Source: Castellaniella sp. UBA6218
GTDB taxonomy: Bacteria > Pseudomonadota > Gammaproteobacteria > Burkholderiales > Burkholderiaceae_B
Assembly (NCBI GenBank): GCA_002421865.1
Contig: DISE01000106.1
Location: forward strand, 9,030 to 73,029
Length of the DNA stretch: 64,000 bases
Direction: 5' to 3'
Made by a program: the position numbers and the translations under genes. Positions 50,175-59,643 of the stretch are shown piece after piece. The notes beneath the pieces were generated by a model, which saw nothing but the letters and a program-made list of their open reading frames with translations, was not told the origin of the DNA and did not search any database. How positions within the stretch are numbered: position 1 is the first letter of the stretch; every line of letters begins with the position of its first letter.

Positions 50175-51119
50175 ATGGCCATGTTCTGGCGCCGCAAGGC
50201 CCTGCTCTGCAAGATCGAGACCACCTATGGCACCGATCCGGTTCCGACCGGCGCGGCCAATGCGATCCTCGCCAGCAATGTCCGCATCCAGCCGATGGAA
50301 GGCCAGGATGTCAGCCGCGAGCTCGACCTGCCGAACATGGGGGCGCAGCCGACGATCCCGGTGGGCCTGCATGCCAAGCTTTCCTTCTCGGTCGAGGTGA
50401 AGGGCTCGGGCGGCCAGACCGCGGGCACGCCGCCGGCGTTCGGCCCCTGCCTGCGCGCCTGCGGCATGGCGGAAGTCATCGCTGCCGGCGCCACCGTGAC
50501 CTACAACCCGGTCTCGACCGGCATCGAGAGCGCGACCTTCTACCTCAACATCGACGGCGTGCTCTTCAAGCTCACCGGCGCCCGCGGCACCGCAACCTAT
50601 CGGATGACCGCGCAGGGGCTCGTCGTGCTCGAGTTCGAGTTCACCGGCCTCTTCGTGCAGCCGGCCGATCTGGCGATGCCGACCGTGGCCCTGACGACGC
50701 AGCTCAACCATGTGCCGCAGGTTGCCACCACCCAGAACACTCCGACGCTGTCGCTGGGGGCCTTCACCCCGGTCACGCGCAGCTTTTCGCTGGCCTTCGG
50801 CAACCAGGTCGAAACCCGGTTCCTGATCCGCTCGGAGGCGGTGCTGATCACCGATCACGCCGAGCAGATCGAACTGGCGATCGAGGCGGCGCCACTGGCC
50901 ACCTTCAACCCGTTCCAGCTGGCCGCCGCCCAGACGCCGGTGGTGCTGAGCCTCGTCCATGGCGTGGGCGCCGGCCGGATCACGACGCTGTCGGTGCCGG
51001 CGGCGCAGATGCAGCGCCCGTCGGGCTTCGAGCAGCAGCAGGGGATTGTCGAGCAGACCCTGCGCCTGGTGCCGATGCCGCAGGCCGGCAACGACCAGTT
51101 CACCATCGCCTTCAGCTAA
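50175..51119 (+). CDS. Phage tail tube protein
   Basis: A 314-residue beta-rich protein: RRKALLCKIETTYGTDPVPTGAANAILASNVRIQPMEGQDVSRELDLPNMGAQPTIPVGLHAKLSFSVEVKGSGG and YRMTAQGLVVLEFEFTGLF. These are typical of siphovirus tail tube subunits that replace the Mu sheath and tube genes. There is no sheath gene, so the tail is non-contractile. AAGGAGTCC precedes the ATG. Confidence 0.85.
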   Translation: MAMFWRRKALLCKIETTYGTDPVPTGAANAILASNVRIQPMEGQDVSRELDLPNMGAQPTIPVGLHAKLSFSVEVKGSGGQTAGTPPAFGPCLRACGMAEVIAAGATVTYNPVSTGIESATFYLNIDGVLFKLTGARGTATYRMTAQGLVVLEFEFTGLFVQPADLAMPTVALTTQLNHVPQVATTQNTPTLSLGAFTPVTRSFSLAFGNQVETRFLIRSEAVLITDHAEQIELAIEAAPLATFNPFQLAAAQTPVVLSLVHGVGAGRITTLSVPAAQMQRPSGFEQQQGIVEQTLRLVPMPQAGNDQFTIAFS

Positions 51120-51131
51120 GGAGACCCGCCC

Positions 51132-51470
51132 GTGCTCAAGATCGTCCGCAACCCCGAGTTCAAGGCCCCGGTGAAGGTGGTCCTGCCCATCGACGGCGGC
51201 CAGCGCGAAGCCACCTTCACCGCCCGGTTCCGGGCCCAGACCCGCTCGGAGCAGGCCGCTTATGACCTGGCCACGGTCGAGGGCACCGACGCCTTCCTTG
51301 GCGCCGTCATCACCGGCTGGGAGGGCCTCGCGGATGAGGATGGCCAGCCTTTCGACTACAGCAGCTCGAACCTCGGGCTGCTTCTGGATCTGGGCTATGT
51401 GCGGGTCGCCTTCGTGAAGGCCTACTTCGACGCCACCAGCGGCATCCGGGCCGCAAAGCGGGGAAACTGA
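51132..51470 (+). CDS. Tail assembly chaperone, upstream frame (lambda gpG role)
   Basis: A 112-residue protein (FKAPVKVVLPIDGGQREATFTARFRAQTRSEQAAYDL and DLGYVRVAFVKAYFDA). It starts with GTG at 51132 after AAGGAG. Its last codons CGG-GGA-AAC-TGA carry a canonical slippery heptamer, so a share of ribosomes should shift -1 and make a 235-residue product, as lambda does for gpG/gpGT. Both forms help tail tube polymerise around the tape measure. Confidence 0.85.
   Translation: MLKIVRNPEFKAPVKVVLPIDGGQREATFTARFRAQTRSEQAAYDLATVEGTDAFLGAVITGWEGLADEDGQPFDYSSSNLGLLLDLGYVRVAFVKAYFDATSGIRAAKRGN
51461..51467 (+). promoter_or_regulatory. -1 ribosomal frameshift site G GGA AAC
   Basis: The heptamer is in the correct phase for X-XXY-YYZ slippage (codons CGG GGA AAC) and lies directly before the zero-frame stop at 51468-51470. 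The -1 frame beyond it is open for 123 codons and has no usual start codon until about codon 95. Confidence 0.8.
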
Positions 51471-51838
51471 CAGACCTCGGCCGCGCCTGGGTCCGCGGGG
51501 ACACCGGAGCGGCCGGGGCGACTGCCGGGGATCTGGCCGAGGACATCGGCTTCTTCGGCCTCGATGCGGAGGCCTGGGACGCCGGGCCATCCACCGCGGA
51601 GGTCGAGATCTGGGATGAGCATGCTCCCGCCTGGTCGGCCTGGTGCGCGGTCTCGGGTCAGTGGCGCACCACGGCGCTCGCGGGTCTCGAGACGGTCCGG
51701 ATTGTCTGGCACGGGCTCGATTACACCGCCGCCAAGGCCGGGTTCGAGTTGGCAGGGATCGAAATGACGGCGGACCTCTGGGACGAGGTCCGCGCCATCG
51801 AGGCGGGAGCCGTGAAGGAGTTCGAGCGTGGCCGGTGA
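51467..51838 (+). CDS. Tail assembly chaperone, -1 frame extension (lambda gpT role, DUF1799-like)
   Basis: The frame entered after the slip encodes 123 residues: LTDLGRAWVRGD at the start, then DLAEDIGFFGLDAEAWDA, a central SGQWRTTALAG and VRIVWHGLDYTAAKAGFELAG, and the end DLWDEVRAIEAGAVKEFERGR. The end resembles DUF1799 proteins found before tape measure genes. It has no normal start of its own, which is why simple gene finding misses it. It ends overlapping the tape measure start by 11 bases. Confidence 0.78.
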   Translation: MTDLGRAWVRGDTGAAGATAGDLAEDIGFFGLDAEAWDAGPSTAEVEIWDEHAPAWSAWCAVSGQWRTTALAGLETVRIVWHGLDYTAAKAGFELAGIEMTADLWDEVRAIEAGAVKEFERGR

Positions 51839-54038
51839 CATTCGCGTCAGGATGCTTTTGGAGGCAAACGCCCAGCAGGCGCGGGCCGAAACACAGTCGC
51901 TGACAACGGCGACCCAGCAGCTCTCCCAGGGGGCAACCGCCGCCGGGCGTGCCGCCGCCGTAGCCGCCCCGCAGATCCGCAGCATGGGGACATCGTCCCA
52001 GACGGCAGCACAATATGCCGGCCAGCTGACCTACCAGCTGAACGACATCGGCATGATGATGGCGATGGGCCAGTCGCCGTTCCTGCTGATGGTCCAGCAA
52101 GGTCCGCAGGTGGTGCAGGTCTTCGACCAGATCCGTCGCAGTGGCATGTCGATCGGACCGGCGATCGCCGGCGCCTTTACCTCGATGCTCAACCCGGCGT
52201 CCCTGGCCACGATGGCTGTGATCGGCATCGGCGCGGCGGCAGTGCAGTGGTTTACTGCCGCCGAGGAGGAAGCCAGGTCGCTGACCGACACGATCGAGGA
52301 TCTCGAAGGCCGGGTTCAGTCCTATGAGTCTGCCGTCGAGATGGCTCTGACGCCGATGAGCAAGCTCCGGAAGGAGTGGGGCGATCAGGCGGTCGAGGTC
52401 CGCGAGATCTACGATGCACTGGCCGACCTGGAACGGCTCCGCGCCATGGCTGCCCTGGATGAGAGTGCGAAGACGATCACGAAGACGTTCTCCGGCCTGA
52501 AGTCCGAGCTGAACACCATCAAGGACATCCAGGCCAACATGGGGGCCGGGCTCCTGAGTTCGGAACAGATGTTGGCCAGTCAGGAGGCGCTTGAAGTCTG
52601 GGCGGACAGCCTTCGGCAGACCTACGGGATGACGATCGAGCAGGCCAGCCGTGTGCAAATGGCCATCGATCAGATGTCTACCGCAAAGGGACCCACGGAG
52701 TTTGCCGGGGCTGTCGCTGGTCTCCGCACCGAAATCATGGCTGTCGCCAACGAAAGCGGACGGCTGCCGGGACCGCTGCTGGAAGCCGCCGATGCCGTTA
52801 TTACCGCCGAGCTGGAGGCCCGCAAGCTGGCCGGCCCGCTTGCCGACGGTGCGCGCTCGGCCGAGGCGCTGGCCCGCGTTGACATGGCCTCCGGAATTGC
52901 CGCCGCCTCGGCCCAGGCGCAATTGCTGGCGGCCAACCTCGGGATATCGCTCGATCTGGCCCGTGCCATCACCGGCGAAGCAGCCGCTGCCAAACCGCGC
53001 GTCGGCTTTGGCCTGCCAGGAATGGCGGACCCGGTCATCGGCGGTGCGCCGGGCCTGACCTTTGGCGACAACCCGGGCGGCGGAACGACCCGCGACGGCA
53101 TGCCGATCGTAAGGACGAAGACGCCAACCGCCGGCGCCGGCCGGAGCGGGGGCGGCGGTGGCGGGGCTTCGAAAGAGCGCGATGCCATCAAGGAACTGAT
53201 CGAGGCGGAGGAGCGTCAGATCCGGGTGCTGCTGGAAACTGACCCGGTCCAGAAGGAAATCCTGAAGAACCACGAGGCGCTGGCCAAGGCGGGGCCCAAG
53301 GAAGCCGCGGCCGTCGAGATGATCATCGCCAAGCGGATGCAGCTCGAGGACATCCGCGACCGCATCGACGAGATCGGTCAGACCGGAGAGGACGCCTTCA
53401 CCGGCCTGCTTAGCGGGGCCCACTCCTTCTCCGACGCGCTGTCCATGGTGCTGACGAAGCTCGCGGAGATGGCGGCTTCCGATGCCTGGGACATCCTCTG
53501 GGGCGACGGCGGCGGCAAGGGCGGCTTCAACCTGGGCGAGATGATCGGCGGCTGGCTGGGCGGCCTGGGCAAGAAGGCGGATGGAGGCCGGATCGCGGGG
53601 CCGGGCGGGCCCCGTGACGACGGGATCCTGACATGGACCTCGGCCGGAGAATATGTCGTCAATGCCCGCGCCACCGCTGCCAACCTGCCGCTGATCGAAG
53701 CGATCAATGCCGGCGCGAGCGTCGGACAGCTGATGGCCATCATTGGCGGGCAGCGGCTCACAGGGCTTGCCGATGGCGGGATGGTGGGCGCTGCGGCCCC
53801 GTCGAGCTGGCGCGCTGGTCTGCCGGGGGGCGCCACGGCGGGGGGCAGCGGGGAGCGGGGCGGCGAGGCGCGGCTCAGGGTCTATTTCGACAAGGACCTG
53901 AACTTGCGCGGTGAGATCGAGCAGATCAGCGGCCGGGTGGCGGCGGATGTCGTCGTCGACGGGATCTCGACCTTCAGCTCGGAGATCCTGCCGGGCCGCG
54001 TCCAGCAGATCGATGCCAACCCGCGACTGAGGGGCTGA
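51828..54038 (+). CDS. Tail tape measure protein
   Basis: Sets tail length and is ejected with DNA; 736 residues. N-terminal coiled region (LLEANAQQARAETQSLTTATQQL), then hydrophobic segments (SIGPAIAGAFTSMLNPASLATMAVIGIGAAAVQWFTA) and heptad helices (EERQIRVLLETDPVQKEILKNHEALAKAG). The C-terminal part has the tape measure pattern GAHSFSDALSMVLTKLAEMAASDAWDILWG and GGRIAGPGGPRDDGILTWTSAGEYVVNARATA. Start is GTG at 51828, inside the chaperone extension. Confidence 0.93.
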   Translation: MAGDIRVRMLLEANAQQARAETQSLTTATQQLSQGATAAGRAAAVAAPQIRSMGTSSQTAAQYAGQLTYQLNDIGMMMAMGQSPFLLMVQQGPQVVQVFDQIRRSGMSIGPAIAGAFTSMLNPASLATMAVIGIGAAAVQWFTAAEEEARSLTDTIEDLEGRVQSYESAVEMALTPMSKLRKEWGDQAVEVREIYDALADLERLRAMAALDESAKTITKTFSGLKSELNTIKDIQANMGAGLLSSEQMLASQEALEVWADSLRQTYGMTIEQASRVQMAIDQMSTAKGPTEFAGAVAGLRTEIMAVANESGRLPGPLLEAADAVITAELEARKLAGPLADGARSAEALARVDMASGIAAASAQAQLLAANLGISLDLARAITGEAAAAKPRVGFGLPGMADPVIGGAPGLTFGDNPGGGTTRDGMPIVRTKTPTAGAGRSGGGGGGASKERDAIKELIEAEERQIRVLLETDPVQKEILKNHEALAKAGPKEAAAVEMIIAKRMQLEDIRDRIDEIGQTGEDAFTGLLSGAHSFSDALSMVLTKLAEMAASDAWDILWGDGGGKGGFNLGEMIGGWLGGLGKKADGGRIAGPGGPRDDGILTWTSAGEYVVNARATAANLPLIEAINAGASVGQLMAIIGGQRLTGLADGGMVGAAAPSSWRAGLPGGATAGGSGERGGEARLRVYFDKDLNLRGEIEQISGRVAADVVVDGISTFSSEILPGRVQQIDANPRLRG

Positions 54039-54039
54039 G

Positions 54040-54699
54040 ATGGCGCTCCTGACCTTCCCCCTGAGCCTCGACGAGTTCTTCCACCTGCTGCCCGCTTCCG
54101 TGGCGAAGATGAGCCCGGGCGAAGCGCTCGAGGTGGCGGAGACCGGCGGCGGCGAAATCCTGACCGCCGACATCGGCACCGCCCTCTGGGCGGGTCAGCT
54201 CGACATGGGCCCCATGACCCATGCCGAGGCCGCGTCCGTGGCGCCGCTTCTGAACGTCCTGCGCCGTGCCGGCAGCTCCTTCCTCGTCTCGGACCCGACC
54301 CGGCCCTGGCCGCGCCTCGATCCGAATGCCGCCTTCCTCGGCAGCTCGACCCCGAAGATCCGCGCCGTGGGCCCCTCGATGCGCGAGCTGTCGGTCGAAG
54401 GTCTGCCGGCGGGCTATCCGCTGTCCCGGGGCGATCTGCTGTCGTTCCAGTATGGCACCGCGCCGGTGCGCCATGCGCTCCATGAGCTTGTCGGCTCCGC
54501 GATCGCCGACAGCGCCGGCCAGACCGGCCTGATCGAAGTCAACCCGCCGCTCCGGCCCGGCGCCGTGGCCGGCATGGCACTGCAGTTCCTCTGGCCGCGC
54601 TGCAAGGCCCGCCTGGTGCCTGGCTCGGCCGAGACCGGCACCTCCCGCCACGTGATCACCAGCGAGATGAGCCTCCGCTGGACCCAGACGCTGAGGTAA
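54040..54699 (+). CDS. Tail protein, distal-tail-like
   Basis: A 219-residue protein (LTFPLSLDEFFHLLPASVAKMSPGEALEVAETGGGEILTADIGTALWAGQLDMG, then LLNVLRRAGSSFLVSDP and MRELSVEGLPAGYPLSRGDLLSFQY). This suggests a beta-sandwich of the distal tail kind that connects tube and hub. It begins two bases after the tape measure stop. The exact family name is uncertain. Confidence 0.75.
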   Translation: MALLTFPLSLDEFFHLLPASVAKMSPGEALEVAETGGGEILTADIGTALWAGQLDMGPMTHAEAASVAPLLNVLRRAGSSFLVSDPTRPWPRLDPNAAFLGSSTPKIRAVGPSMRELSVEGLPAGYPLSRGDLLSFQYGTAPVRHALHELVGSAIADSAGQTGLIEVNPPLRPGAVAGMALQFLWPRCKARLVPGSAETGTSRHVITSEMSLRWTQTLR

Positions 54700-54701
54700 T
54701 C

Positions 54702-55391
54702 ATGCGCGCATATACCTCTGCCGAACTTGCCCATATCCGCGCCCGCCAGGGCGTCCGGCCCCGGCTGCTGGTCTGGATCGCCGCAAGGAACCGCACCACC
54801 GGCGCCCTCGAGGCCGCGGGTTTCTGGTCGGGCGACGATGACACGAGCTTCACGGTCGGTGGCGAGGTCCGGACCTATCACGGCGCCGGGCCGCTGCTTG
54901 GCATGGACGATCTGACCATCGAGGTCGGTCTCACGGTGCGCCGGATCAACGTCTGGCTCTCCACCGCTGCCCCGGAAGTGCTGAACGCCGTGATGGGCTA
55001 TGACGTCCGTCTGGCCGCGACCGAGATCCACCGGGTGCTGACCGATCCGCTGACCCATCAGCCCTTGGCCCAGCCGCACCGGATCTGGAAGGGCTGGGTC
55101 GACGGCGCACCAAGGGTCACGCCGGCCAAGGGTCTGAACGGCGGGCGCATCACGCTGCAGATCGCCTCGGCGTCGATGGCGCTGACCCGCACGCTCACCG
55201 CGAAATACTCCGACGAGGCCATGCGGCTGCGCGGTGGCGACCGGCTGTTCCGCTATGCCGATGTCTCCGGAAAGGTGCCGATCTACTGGGGCGAGAAGAA
55301 GGTGGCGCCGAGCAGTGGCGGCGCCCCGGCCGCCTCGGCCACTCCGGCCGCGCCGACGTCCCGGCCCCTGCCGCGGGGGAGCGACCGATGA
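54702..55391 (+). CDS. Tail hub protein, GTA-like (DUF2163-like)
   Basis: A 229-residue protein. ARNRTTGALEAAGFWSGDDDTSFTVGGEVRTYHGAGPLLGMDDLTIEVGLTVRRINVWLST, then HRIWKGWVDGAPRVTPAKGLNGGRITLQIASASMALTRTLTAKYSDEAM, resembles hub proteins of Rhodobacter siphophages and gene transfer agents. The C-terminal 25 residues are Ala/Ser/Pro-rich and probably flexible. It overlaps the next gene by four bases. Confidence 0.72.
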   Translation: MRAYTSAELAHIRARQGVRPRLLVWIAARNRTTGALEAAGFWSGDDDTSFTVGGEVRTYHGAGPLLGMDDLTIEVGLTVRRINVWLSTAAPEVLNAVMGYDVRLAATEIHRVLTDPLTHQPLAQPHRIWKGWVDGAPRVTPAKGLNGGRITLQIASASMALTRTLTAKYSDEAMRLRGGDRLFRYADVSGKVPIYWGEKKVAPSSGGAPAASATPAAPTSRPLPRGSDR

Positions 55392-55792
55392 GACTGTCCG
55401 ACTGGCGCACCCGCCTGGCCGCCCATATCGCCGCCCATGCCCGGCTGCCGTTCCGCCCGGGGAGCCATGACTGCGCGCTCTTCGCCTCCGGCGGCCGCGC
55501 GGCCCTGACCGGCACCGACGTGCTGGCGCCTGTAAGGGGGTGTTACAGCACCCTTGAAGAGGGCTTTGAACTGGCCGCCCGGCATGGCTACGCCAGCCCC
55601 TTCGATGCGGTTGTCGATGGCCTGGAAGAAATCCCGCCGGCCTATGCCCAGGTCGGCGATCTGGCGCTGCTCGAGGGCGATGACGGACATCCGGCCATGG
55701 GCATCGTCCAGGGCGAACTCGTCTGTGTCCTGCATCCCCGCGGCGTGGCGATGTTGCCGCTCACCGATGTGCGGAGGGCCTGGCGGGTATGA
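55388..55792 (+). CDS. NlpC/P60-like tail peptidase (DUF6950-like)
   Basis: A 134-residue protein with a likely catalytic Cys in PGSHDCALFASGGRAALTG and a likely His in EGDDGHPAMGIV, the order of papain-like NlpC/P60 enzymes. Such enzymes at the tail tip cut peptidoglycan during DNA entry. It stands between the two hub genes, as in gene transfer agents. Start and stop overlap the neighbours. Confidence 0.8.
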   Translation: MRLSDWRTRLAAHIAAHARLPFRPGSHDCALFASGGRAALTGTDVLAPVRGCYSTLEEGFELAARHGYASPFDAVVDGLEEIPPAYAQVGDLALLEGDDGHPAMGIVQGELVCVLHPRGVAMLPLTDVRRAWRV

Positions 55793-58700
55793 TGTTCTGG
55801 ACCCTGATCCTCTGTGCGCTGCTGGCCCCGGAGCCCGCCCAGGCCGCACCGATCGTCGCGGCGATCGGCGCCATCGGTTCTGCGATAGCCGGCGCCTTCG
55901 GCCCGATCATGGCCACCAAGCTCGGGGCCTTCCTGGTAAAGACCGTCGCCTCGATGGTGTTTTCGAAACTGGCCGAGGCGCTGAGCCGGAAGAGCGCGCC
56001 GCGGCCGCCCGGCATCCAGACCGACATGACCACGTCCGGCGGGACTACCGTGCAGAAGTTCATCGTCGGCCGCTATGCCACCGGGGGCCAGCTGATCGCG
56101 CCCCCGAACAGCTATGGCGATCCGGGGCATACCCCGCGCGCCTGGCTGATCTATCCGATCGCGCTGTCGGTCGTGCCGGGCTGCACGATGGAGCGGGTGA
56201 TCGTCGATGACGAATACATGACCTGGGCGGGCGCGGCCGGGCCGAGCTGGGGCGTTCCCGCGACCGGCAACATGGCGGGCTTCGTCTGGGTCGATTACGA
56301 GGACGGCAGCCAGACATCGGCGCATCCCGACCTGATCGCCAACTTCGGCACCGATCCGGACCGGCCCTGGCTTTCCGACATGGTCGGCCCGGGCACCTGC
56401 TATGCCGTGCTGCGGTTCAAATACAACCGCGAGCGCTTCAACAGCCTGCCCGCGGTGCGCTTCGAGATGCTCGGCATCCCGCTCTATGATCCGCGCGCCG
56501 ACAGCAGCGCCGGGGGATCGGGTCCGCAGCGCTGGTCGAACCGCAGCACCTGGACGCAGACCCAGAACCCGGTGGTGATCATCTACAACATCCTGCGCGG
56601 CATCGATGTCGGCGCCGGCATGATCTGGGGCGGCGAATGCGCGGCCGAGGATCTGCCGCTCGCCAACTGGTTCGCGGCGATGAACGAATGCGACCTTCCG
56701 GTCACCCGGGTGACCGGCGGGACGGAGCCGCAATTCCGCGCCGGTCTCGAGATCGCGCTGTCCGATGAACCCGCCGACGTCATCGAGGAGCTGAAGAAGT
56801 GCTGCTCGGGTTCGATGGTCGAGATCGGCGGGGTCTGGAAGATCCGGGTCGGGGCCCCGGCGCTGCCCTCCTACTACATCACCGACGACGACGTGATCGT
56901 GAGCCGCGATCAGGAGTTCGACGAATTTCCCGGGATCGGCGCGACCGTCAACGGCATCACCGCGACCTATCCCGATCCGCAAAGCCTCTGGGAGAGCCAT
57001 GAGGCCCCGCCGCGCTACAACCCCGCCTGGGAAGCCGCCGACGGCGGCCGGCGGCTGGTGGCCAACCTCGATCTGCCGGCCTGCCCATACCCGGCCCAGG
57101 TGCAGCGGCTGATGGCCTCTCTGGTCGCCGATCACCGGCGCTTCCGGGCCCACAAGCTGGCGCTGCCGCCCGAGGCGATGGAACTCGAGCCGCTGGAGAC
57201 CATCGGCTGGACCTCGGCGCGCTACGGCTACGCGGCCAAGACCTTCGAGATCACCGCGCTGACCGACAGCCTGACCACCATCGTCCAGGGATTGTCCCTG
57301 CGCGAGCGCGATGCCGGCGACTATGACTGGTCGCCCTCGGACGAGCTGCCCTCCGATCCGGCGAAGACCGGCGTCACGCTGCCCGCGCCGCGCACGGTCC
57401 CGGGTTTCGCGGTGACTGCGGACATGATCCTCGACGGCAACGGCATCGGGCGCCGCCCGGCGATCCTGATCAGCTGGGATCCGGCACAGGCGATCGACGC
57501 GCGCGGCATCCTCTGGGAGGCCCGGGTGGCGGGAACGCTGGGACCGAAGCTGTCCGGCAGCCTGAACGCGATCGAGGCGGGTCAGCTCCGGATCACCGAT
57601 GGCCTGCTGGCCGGCACCGATTACGAGGTCCGCGCCTGCCTGATCCTCGACCGGCCGGTGGTCTGGACCGCCTGGACGGCGGTCACCACGCCCGGCGTCT
57701 ATATCACCGACCCGGATTTCGGGCCGGGCGGCGTGGCGGAGATGTTCCGGGCGGCCGGGCTGTCGACCCCGCGCCTCGTTGCGGCGCTGCCTCTGGCCGG
57801 CCCGACGCGCTTCGTCGGCGAGCTGGTGCTCTTGACCACCGATTTCAAGCTCTACCGCTGGACAGGGACCGCCTGGACCGCGGCGGTGCCGACCACGGAC
57901 CTGACCGGCCAGGTGGCCTCGTCCCAGCTGCTGATCGCGGATCTCTCGAACCTCTGCGAAAACCCCGGCTTCGAGCTTGGCTCCGCCGGCTGGGGCGCGG
58001 TCTCCGGGGGCCTCGGCTTCAGCCTGCCGAGCACGAACGCCCGCAGCGGCACCCGCTGCGCCGCCCGGATCTGGGCGGCCGGGCTCGCGGCCGATGCGAG
58101 CTATCGCAACAACCTGGTCTTCGACGTGGTGCCCGGCGCGGCCTACCGCCTCTCCGCCCATGTCAAGCGCGATGCCGGGGGCCTTTGCGCCTCCGTCGGC
58201 GTGCGGATGAGCTGGCTCGACGCCGGCAAGGCCGAAATCGCGGTGTCACAGACCGGCCTCACCCAGGCCGAGACCAGCACGGCGTACCTGCCGGTCAGCA
58301 ACATCGTCACGGCGCCGGCCGGGGCGGTCTATGGCCGCGTGGAACTGGCGGTCACCGGCCATTCGGCGGGCAGCTTCTACTGGGACGATGTCTATTGCTA
58401 CCGCGCCAATGGCGGTGAGCTGATCGTCGACGGCACGATCTTCGGTAACCACGTCGCCGCCAATACCCTGACCGCCGGTCTGCTCGCGGCCGGTGCGGTC
58501 AAGGCGCACAACATGGAGATCGACGAAAGCCTGACGATCAGCGCCGTGGATGCCGGCTTTGCGATGGGCAAGTCCTCTGCCACCGACATGAACTCGGACG
58601 GGCTCTACATGGGGCGGGCGGCGAAGGCGGACGGCAGCACCGGGTTCGGCTTCCTGATGGGCCGCCAGAACGGGGCCGGCATCCGCGAGTACATCCAGCA

Positions 58701-59640
58701 CACCTCGGATGCCGGCCTGCGGATCATCAACGCCAAATTCGGCCTGCTGGCGGATGTCGCGGCGCCCGAACAATGGGTGACGTCGAACACGACCGTTGTT
58801 CTGCCCGTCGGCACCAAGACCCTGAGCCTGGCAATCCAGGGCGGCGGCGGTGGCGGCGGCGTCACCGCAGGGTTTGTCCAGACTGCCCCGCAGGCGGGCG
58901 GCACCACCACGGTCCAGCTCTACGACGGCGCCAGCTACACCGGTGTGCAATGGATTGCCGGCGGCGGCGCTGCGGGTCTGAACGGCAACTACCCTCCGAC
59001 GGCCGGCGAAAGCTCGCCCCTCGGCTCCGGCGGCGGCGCCGGGTCCATGGTCCAGGAAGGCAACGGCGACAACGTCAGTTACTACGCTGTCAGCGCCGGC
59101 AATGGCTCCGGCTATGGCGCAGGCGGCGGCGGCGGCTACCAGGGCGGCAAGGGCGGCAAGAAGGGCGCGCTGGTCAACGTCCTGAACCACGACGTCTCGG
59201 CCCTGGCAAACCCGCGGCTGGTGATCACCGTCGGCGGTGGCGGCGGCCGCGGCGTCGATCCCGGCGCAGTCGGAGCCTATCCGCAGCGGTCGAACGGCGG
59301 CTTCGGGTCGCAGGGCCTGGTCCGGATCAACACCTCGGCCAGCCAGATCATCGACGCCGGCCCGGTGCCCTTCCGGCGCACCTTCCAGCAGAACGTCTCG
59401 CGGCCGGCGAACTACACCGGGGCCCTCGTTGCCGGCACCTTCAAGCCCGGCATCTGGATGCTGGACGAGACCTCGGGCAACTTCCTCGAGACGAACCTGC
59501 AGCTCGACCACCTCGGATCGGCGGTTTCCTTGTGGAGCACATCCGCGGCGGTGGTCTTCGCCGAAAAGACCCCGGTCGTCACCTTCTCCTCCGGCAATGC
59601 CCGCACCATCCGGTGCCTCTACTTCCCGTTGCAGGTGTAA
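55789..59640 (+). CDS. Large tail hub/adhesin protein with jelly-roll and glycine-rich tip
   Basis: A 1283-residue protein. The N-terminus (MFWTLILCALLAPEPAQA and IVAAIGAIGSAIAGAF) is hydrophobic, then a hub region to about 530 (TTVQKFIVGRYATGGQLIAPPN; VIVDDEYMTWAG; VIIYNILRGIDVGAGMIWGGECAAEDLPLANW). A fibronectin-III-like domain lies at about 545-650. A carbohydrate-binding jelly roll spans about 720-870 (NPGFELGSAGW, FYWDDVYCYRANG). A glycine-rich section is at about 1017-1154, followed by a receptor-tip-like end. It is the probable first receptor contact. Confidence 0.82.
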   Translation: MMFWTLILCALLAPEPAQAAPIVAAIGAIGSAIAGAFGPIMATKLGAFLVKTVASMVFSKLAEALSRKSAPRPPGIQTDMTTSGGTTVQKFIVGRYATGGQLIAPPNSYGDPGHTPRAWLIYPIALSVVPGCTMERVIVDDEYMTWAGAAGPSWGVPATGNMAGFVWVDYEDGSQTSAHPDLIANFGTDPDRPWLSDMVGPGTCYAVLRFKYNRERFNSLPAVRFEMLGIPLYDPRADSSAGGSGPQRWSNRSTWTQTQNPVVIIYNILRGIDVGAGMIWGGECAAEDLPLANWFAAMNECDLPVTRVTGGTEPQFRAGLEIALSDEPADVIEELKKCCSGSMVEIGGVWKIRVGAPALPSYYITDDDVIVSRDQEFDEFPGIGATVNGITATYPDPQSLWESHEAPPRYNPAWEAADGGRRLVANLDLPACPYPAQVQRLMASLVADHRRFRAHKLALPPEAMELEPLETIGWTSARYGYAAKTFEITALTDSLTTIVQGLSLRERDAGDYDWSPSDELPSDPAKTGVTLPAPRTVPGFAVTADMILDGNGIGRRPAILISWDPAQAIDARGILWEARVAGTLGPKLSGSLNAIEAGQLRITDGLLAGTDYEVRACLILDRPVVWTAWTAVTTPGVYITDPDFGPGGVAEMFRAAGLSTPRLVAALPLAGPTRFVGELVLLTTDFKLYRWTGTAWTAAVPTTDLTGQVASSQLLIADLSNLCENPGFELGSAGWGAVSGGLGFSLPSTNARSGTRCAARIWAAGLAADASYRNNLVFDVVPGAAYRLSAHVKRDAGGLCASVGVRMSWLDAGKAEIAVSQTGLTQAETSTAYLPVSNIVTAPAGAVYGRVELAVTGHSAGSFYWDDVYCYRANGGELIVDGTIFGNHVAANTLTAGLLAAGAVKAHNMEIDESLTISAVDAGFAMGKSSATDMNSDGLYMGRAAKADGSTGFGFLMGRQNGAGIREYIQHTSDAGLRIINAKFGLLADVAAPEQWVTSNTTVVLPVGTKTLSLAIQGGGGGGGVTAGFVQTAPQAGGTTTVQLYDGASYTGVQWIAGGGAAGLNGNYPPTAGESSPLGSGGGAGSMVQEGNGDNVSYYAVSAGNGSGYGAGGGGGYQGGKGGKKGALVNVLNHDVSALANPRLVITVGGGGGRGVDPGAVGAYPQRSNGGFGSQGLVRINTSASQIIDAGPVPFRRTFQQNVSRPANYTGALVAGTFKPGIWMLDETSGNFLETNLQLDHLGSAVSLWSTSAAVVFAEKTPVVTFSSGNARTIRCLYFPLQV

Positions 59641-59643
59641 GCC

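Noticed and set aside
50148..54179. Leftward open frame of over 1300 codons opposite the tail genes
   Set aside because: It covers several genes with recognisable tail functions on the + strand. Long antisense frames are expected at this GC content.
55789..59640. Gene transfer agent instead of a prophage
   Set aside because: The hub and peptidase genes are GTA-like, but a repressor, transposase, lysis genes and terminase in Mu order show a transposing phage.
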